Source: Nocardioides humi
GTDB lineage: Bacteria > Actinomycetota > Actinomycetes > Propionibacteriales > Nocardioidaceae
Length of the DNA: 64,000 nucleotides
NCBI RefSeq assembly: GCF_006494775.1
Contig: NZ_CP041146.1
Span: 868,001 to 932,000, forward strand
Direction of reading: 5' to 3'
Shown: positions 62,501-64,000 of the stretch, piece by piece
Numbering within the stretch: position 1 is the first letter of the stretch
How the letters are laid out: every line of letters begins with the position of its first letter
The notes under the pieces: model-generated
What the model was told of the DNA's origin: nothing
What the model saw: the letters and a program-made list of their open reading frames with translations, nothing else
Databases searched by the model: none
Program-made: the position numbers and the translations under genes

Positions 62501-64000
62501 GGCTCGTCGTACCGGAGGCCGAAGTCGTAGATGTGGGTCAGCCGCTCCAGGCCGGCGAGGGCGTAGGGCCGCTCGTCGACGACCTCGACGCCCATCGAGG
62601 CGAGCATCGGGAGCACCGCGCTGAGCGAGAGCGGCTCCCCGACGCGGAACATCTTCAACCGCGCCTCGCCGTCGTCGGCGTCGACCTCGGCGTAGAGCAG
62701 CTGGTCGCGGCCATCCTCGCCGCGGATCCCCTCGATCCGGCCGAGGTCGACCGCGGCGGTGCGCGGCGTGAAGTCCTCCTTGTAGGCCTCGGGGAAGGCG
62801 TCGAGGTAGCGCCGGCCGAGCAGGGCGCCGACCTCCTCGCCGTACTCCGTGATGACGGCCTGGAGGAAGTCCTCCTGCCAGGACCGGGACGCCTCCACCA
62901 GCCGGCGCTCGAGGTCGACGGTGTCGATGTCGTCGGGGATCAGCTCGCCCTTGGGCAGGTGCACGACGAAGTGGACGCGCGCGGTCGTCGACTCGTTGAT
63001 GCTGACGTTGAACTCCACCGAGTCCGGGCCGATCCGGCCCTTGCCGATCTGCTCGGTGAGGATCTGCACGAACCGGTGCCGTACGCCGGTGTTGTAGCGG
63101 TCGCGGGGCAGGTAGACGAGGACCGAGAGGTAGCGCGCATAGGTGTCGCGGCGGATGAACAGGCGTACGGCGCGGCGCTCGCGGGCCTGCATCGCGGCCT
63201 CGACGATCGGGGCCAGCTCGTCGACCGGCGTGTGGAAGAGCTCGTCGCGAGGGTAGGTCTCGAGCGTGTCGAGCAGGGCGGCGCCGTCGTGGCTGCGGGC
63301 GTCGTACCCGCTGCGTGCGAGCACCTCCTCGACCTTCTCGCGCAGCAGCGGGATCCGCAGCAGCGACTCGGTGTAGGCGGCGCTGGAGAGCAGGCCGAGG
63401 AACCGGCGCTCCCCCACGACCTCGCCGTCGGGGCCGAAGGTCTTCACGCCGACGTAGTCGAGGTACGCCGGGCGGTGCACCGTCGAGCGCGAGTTGGCCT
63501 TGGCCAGCACCAGCAGCCGCTTCTCGCGGGCCTTGGCCTTGACCGCGTCGGGCAGCCGGCTGAACGCGATCGAGGTGTCCCCCTCGGCGGGGTGCTCGCG
63601 CAGGATGCCGAGGCCGGTGCCGGGGACGGGGCGCAGCACATCATCTTCGAGGCCCTCGTCGCCGTCGACGCCACCATCGATACGGACCCGGTCCAGCACG
63701 TACTCGCGGTAGCCGAGGAAGGTGAAGTGCTCGTCGGCGAGCCAGCGGAGCAGCTCGCCGGCCTGGCGGACCTCCTCGGCGTCGAGCGGCGGCGGGTCGG
63801 AGGCGAGGCCGGCGACGACCTCGGACACCCGCTCCTGCATGCCGGGCCAGTCCTCGACCGAGGCCAGGACGTCGCCCAGCACCCGGCGGCAGTCGGCGGC
63901 GACCTGCTCGGGCGTGTCGTCGCCCTCGCCGCTGAGCCGGCCGATCTCGATGTGCATCCACGACTCGCGCACCGTGCCCTCGACCGGGGCCGTCGACCCC
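59524..64000 (-). CDS. gdh: NAD-specific glutamate dehydrogenase (large type), N terminus outside the window
   Basis: At least 1,491 residues of the roughly 1,600-aa NAD-GDH that deaminates glutamate to 2-oxoglutarate. The catalytic region has FGAVARGGLRWSDRRDDF, VPVGAKGGFYAKQLPD (substrate Lys) and VVGIGDMSGDVFGNGML. The long N-terminal part (RESWMHIEIGRLSGEGDD onwards) is regulatory. The frame is still open at base 64000 (...GSTAPVEGTVRESW), so the true start lies right of the window; GTG 63972 is internal. Confidence 0.95.
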   Translation of the reverse strand, partial: GSTAPVEGTVRESWMHIEIGRLSGEGDDTPEQVAADCRRVLGDVLASVEDWPGMQERVSEVVAGLASDPPPLDAEEVRQAGELLRWLADEHFTFLGYREYVLDRVRIDGGVDGDEGLEDDVLRPVPGTGLGILREHPAEGDTSIAFSRLPDAVKAKAREKRLLVLAKANSRSTVHRPAYLDYVGVKTFGPDGEVVGERRFLGLLSSAAYTESLLRIPLLREKVEEVLARSGYDARSHDGAALLDTLETYPRDELFHTPVDELAPIVEAAMQARERRAVRLFIRRDTYARYLSVLVYLPRDRYNTGVRHRFVQILTEQIGKGRIGPDSVEFNVSINESTTARVHFVVHLPKGELIPDDIDTVDLERRLVEASRSWQEDFLQAVITEYGEEVGALLGRRYLDAFPEAYKEDFTPRTAAVDLGRIEGIRGEDGRDQLLYAEVDADDGEARLKMFRVGEPLSLSAVLPMLASMGVEVVDERPYALAGLERLTHIYDFGLRYDEPLPDHARELFSAAMRAMWDGQTETDGFNRLVLRAQLTWRQAMLLRAYAKYMKQGNSPFAVDSIEQALVDNVDLAQLLVALFEVRFDPAGEEGRTAREEALVEKVRAALDDVVSLDHDRILRSYLTHIRATLRTNYFQADGGTPKPYLSLKLEPSAIPDLPEPRPRFEIFVYSPRVEGVHLRFGAVARGGLRWSDRRDDFRTEILGLVKAQMVKNTVIVPVGAKGGFYAKQLPDSADREAWLAEGVACYTTFIRGLLDVTDNLVAGETVPPPDVVRHDADDSYLVVAADKGTATFSDIANGVAQDYGFWLGDAFASGGSVGYDHKAMGITAKGAWVSVRRHFREMGIDCQNEDITVVGIGDMSGDVFGNGMLCSEHIRLVAAFDHRDIFIDPEPDAAASYAERRRLFDLPRSSWQDYDRSLISEGGGVFRRSAKSIPINNHIRAALGIAGHVEQMTPAELMRAILLAPADLLWNGGIGTYVKAAAETDADAGDKSNDAIRVDGGQLRARCVGEGGNLGFTQPGRIEYAANGGRINTDFIDNSAGVDTSDHEVNLKILLDRVVADGDLTGKQRNELLASMTDEVADLVLRDNYDQNLALASAAKNAVSLLHVHEQWMRDLEAQGLLDRELEALPSSREVARRIEAGGTLTQPELAVLMAYTKIVLAEELLASDLPEDPYLSLDLESYFPAPVQAGFRDQVGAHPLRREIIVTQVVNDLVNGAGMTYWPRLAGETGASAAELTRANFVAREIFGSLGLRRELEQYDNVLDAAVQTRMRVEMRTLVERASRWLVTNRRPPLDSQGNVDFFAAPVQETMLELPHLLTGAELAAYEARRAQLVKQEVPEELAARVASFDVAYTLLNVVEIADSHDLSPAEVARVHFALGERLGLSALQRRIVDLPREDQWQTMARAALRDDLHAVHAQLTAQVLDATADVTGTDDPHEAAARRVSSWEGEAGGVVDKAIGALTAVCADEPTDIAKVSVGLRVVRGLLA

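Noticed and set aside
1..64000. CRISPR arrays or cas genes
   Set aside because: No series of regularly spaced repeats longer than the 12-bp iterons, and no Cas-like protein.
1..64000. Insertion sequences or transposases
   Set aside because: No transposase-like protein was seen; the integrase at the left edge is the only mobility gene.

Overview
The window is high-GC actinobacterial DNA (roughly 70-74 % GC by eye). It fits Nocardioides or another member of the Nocardioidaceae: initiator tRNA of actinobacterial type, WhiB regulator, mycoredoxin, UPF0182, DUF3107, SCO-type families, GTG starts and many leaderless genes. The assignment is inferred from gene content, not from a marker gene.

Left edge (1-4.4 kb): the 5'-truncated end of a tyrosine integrase with lower GC, a hairpin terminator and tRNA-fMet. 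This looks like the right end of an integrative element whose body lies outside the window. Next comes a DUF4956 / VTC polyphosphate-polymerase / beta-helical lipoprotein operon.

Core block (4.4-36.7 kb): TRIC channel, UPF0182, PPA1309, PDZ-Lon protease, moaE, DUF2342 metalloprotease, NUDIX, YgjP peptidase, PHP phosphoesterase, enoyl-CoA hydratase, DUF5679, a TOMM-type ThiF protein, whiB7, uvrD2, mrx1, nudC, adnA, adnB, cupin, RibD-like reductase, SCO6745, SCO7613, tpx, an alkyltransferase-like protein, moeZ, TetR and DUF3107. Much of this order is that of Mycobacterium tuberculosis Rv3193c-Rv3208A. whiB7 has a long leader with an upstream ORF and mutually exclusive terminator and antiterminator. 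A candidate structured RNA of about 230 nt lies at 30.3-30.5 kb with its own promoter and terminator.

Signalling and repair region (36.7-54.2 kb): a PP2C, LigD-type polymerase plus ligase divergent from Ku (NHEJ), then two blocks of phospho-signalling genes. Block 1 is FHA-FHA-trypsin protein, atypical kinase with zinc ribbon, vWA protein and PP2C, resembling the TerY-P triad. Block 2 is a membrane sensor-like protein, canonical kinase, Rossmann-type oxidoreductase, small membrane protein and zinc-ribbon-FHA protein. A DoxX/YciI/ECF-sigma cassette lies between them.

Right part (54.2-64 kb): a Fic protein whose start codon lies in a perfect AT-rich palindrome, a CPA2 antiporter, an ABC-2 exporter pair, and a large NAD-glutamate dehydrogenase that runs off the right edge.

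Quality warning: ten genes have a reading frame broken by a single base, nearly always in a G/C run (nine look like one base missing, one like one base extra). Their protein families continue intact across each break. I annotate each as one gene and suspect base-calling errors rather than decay.
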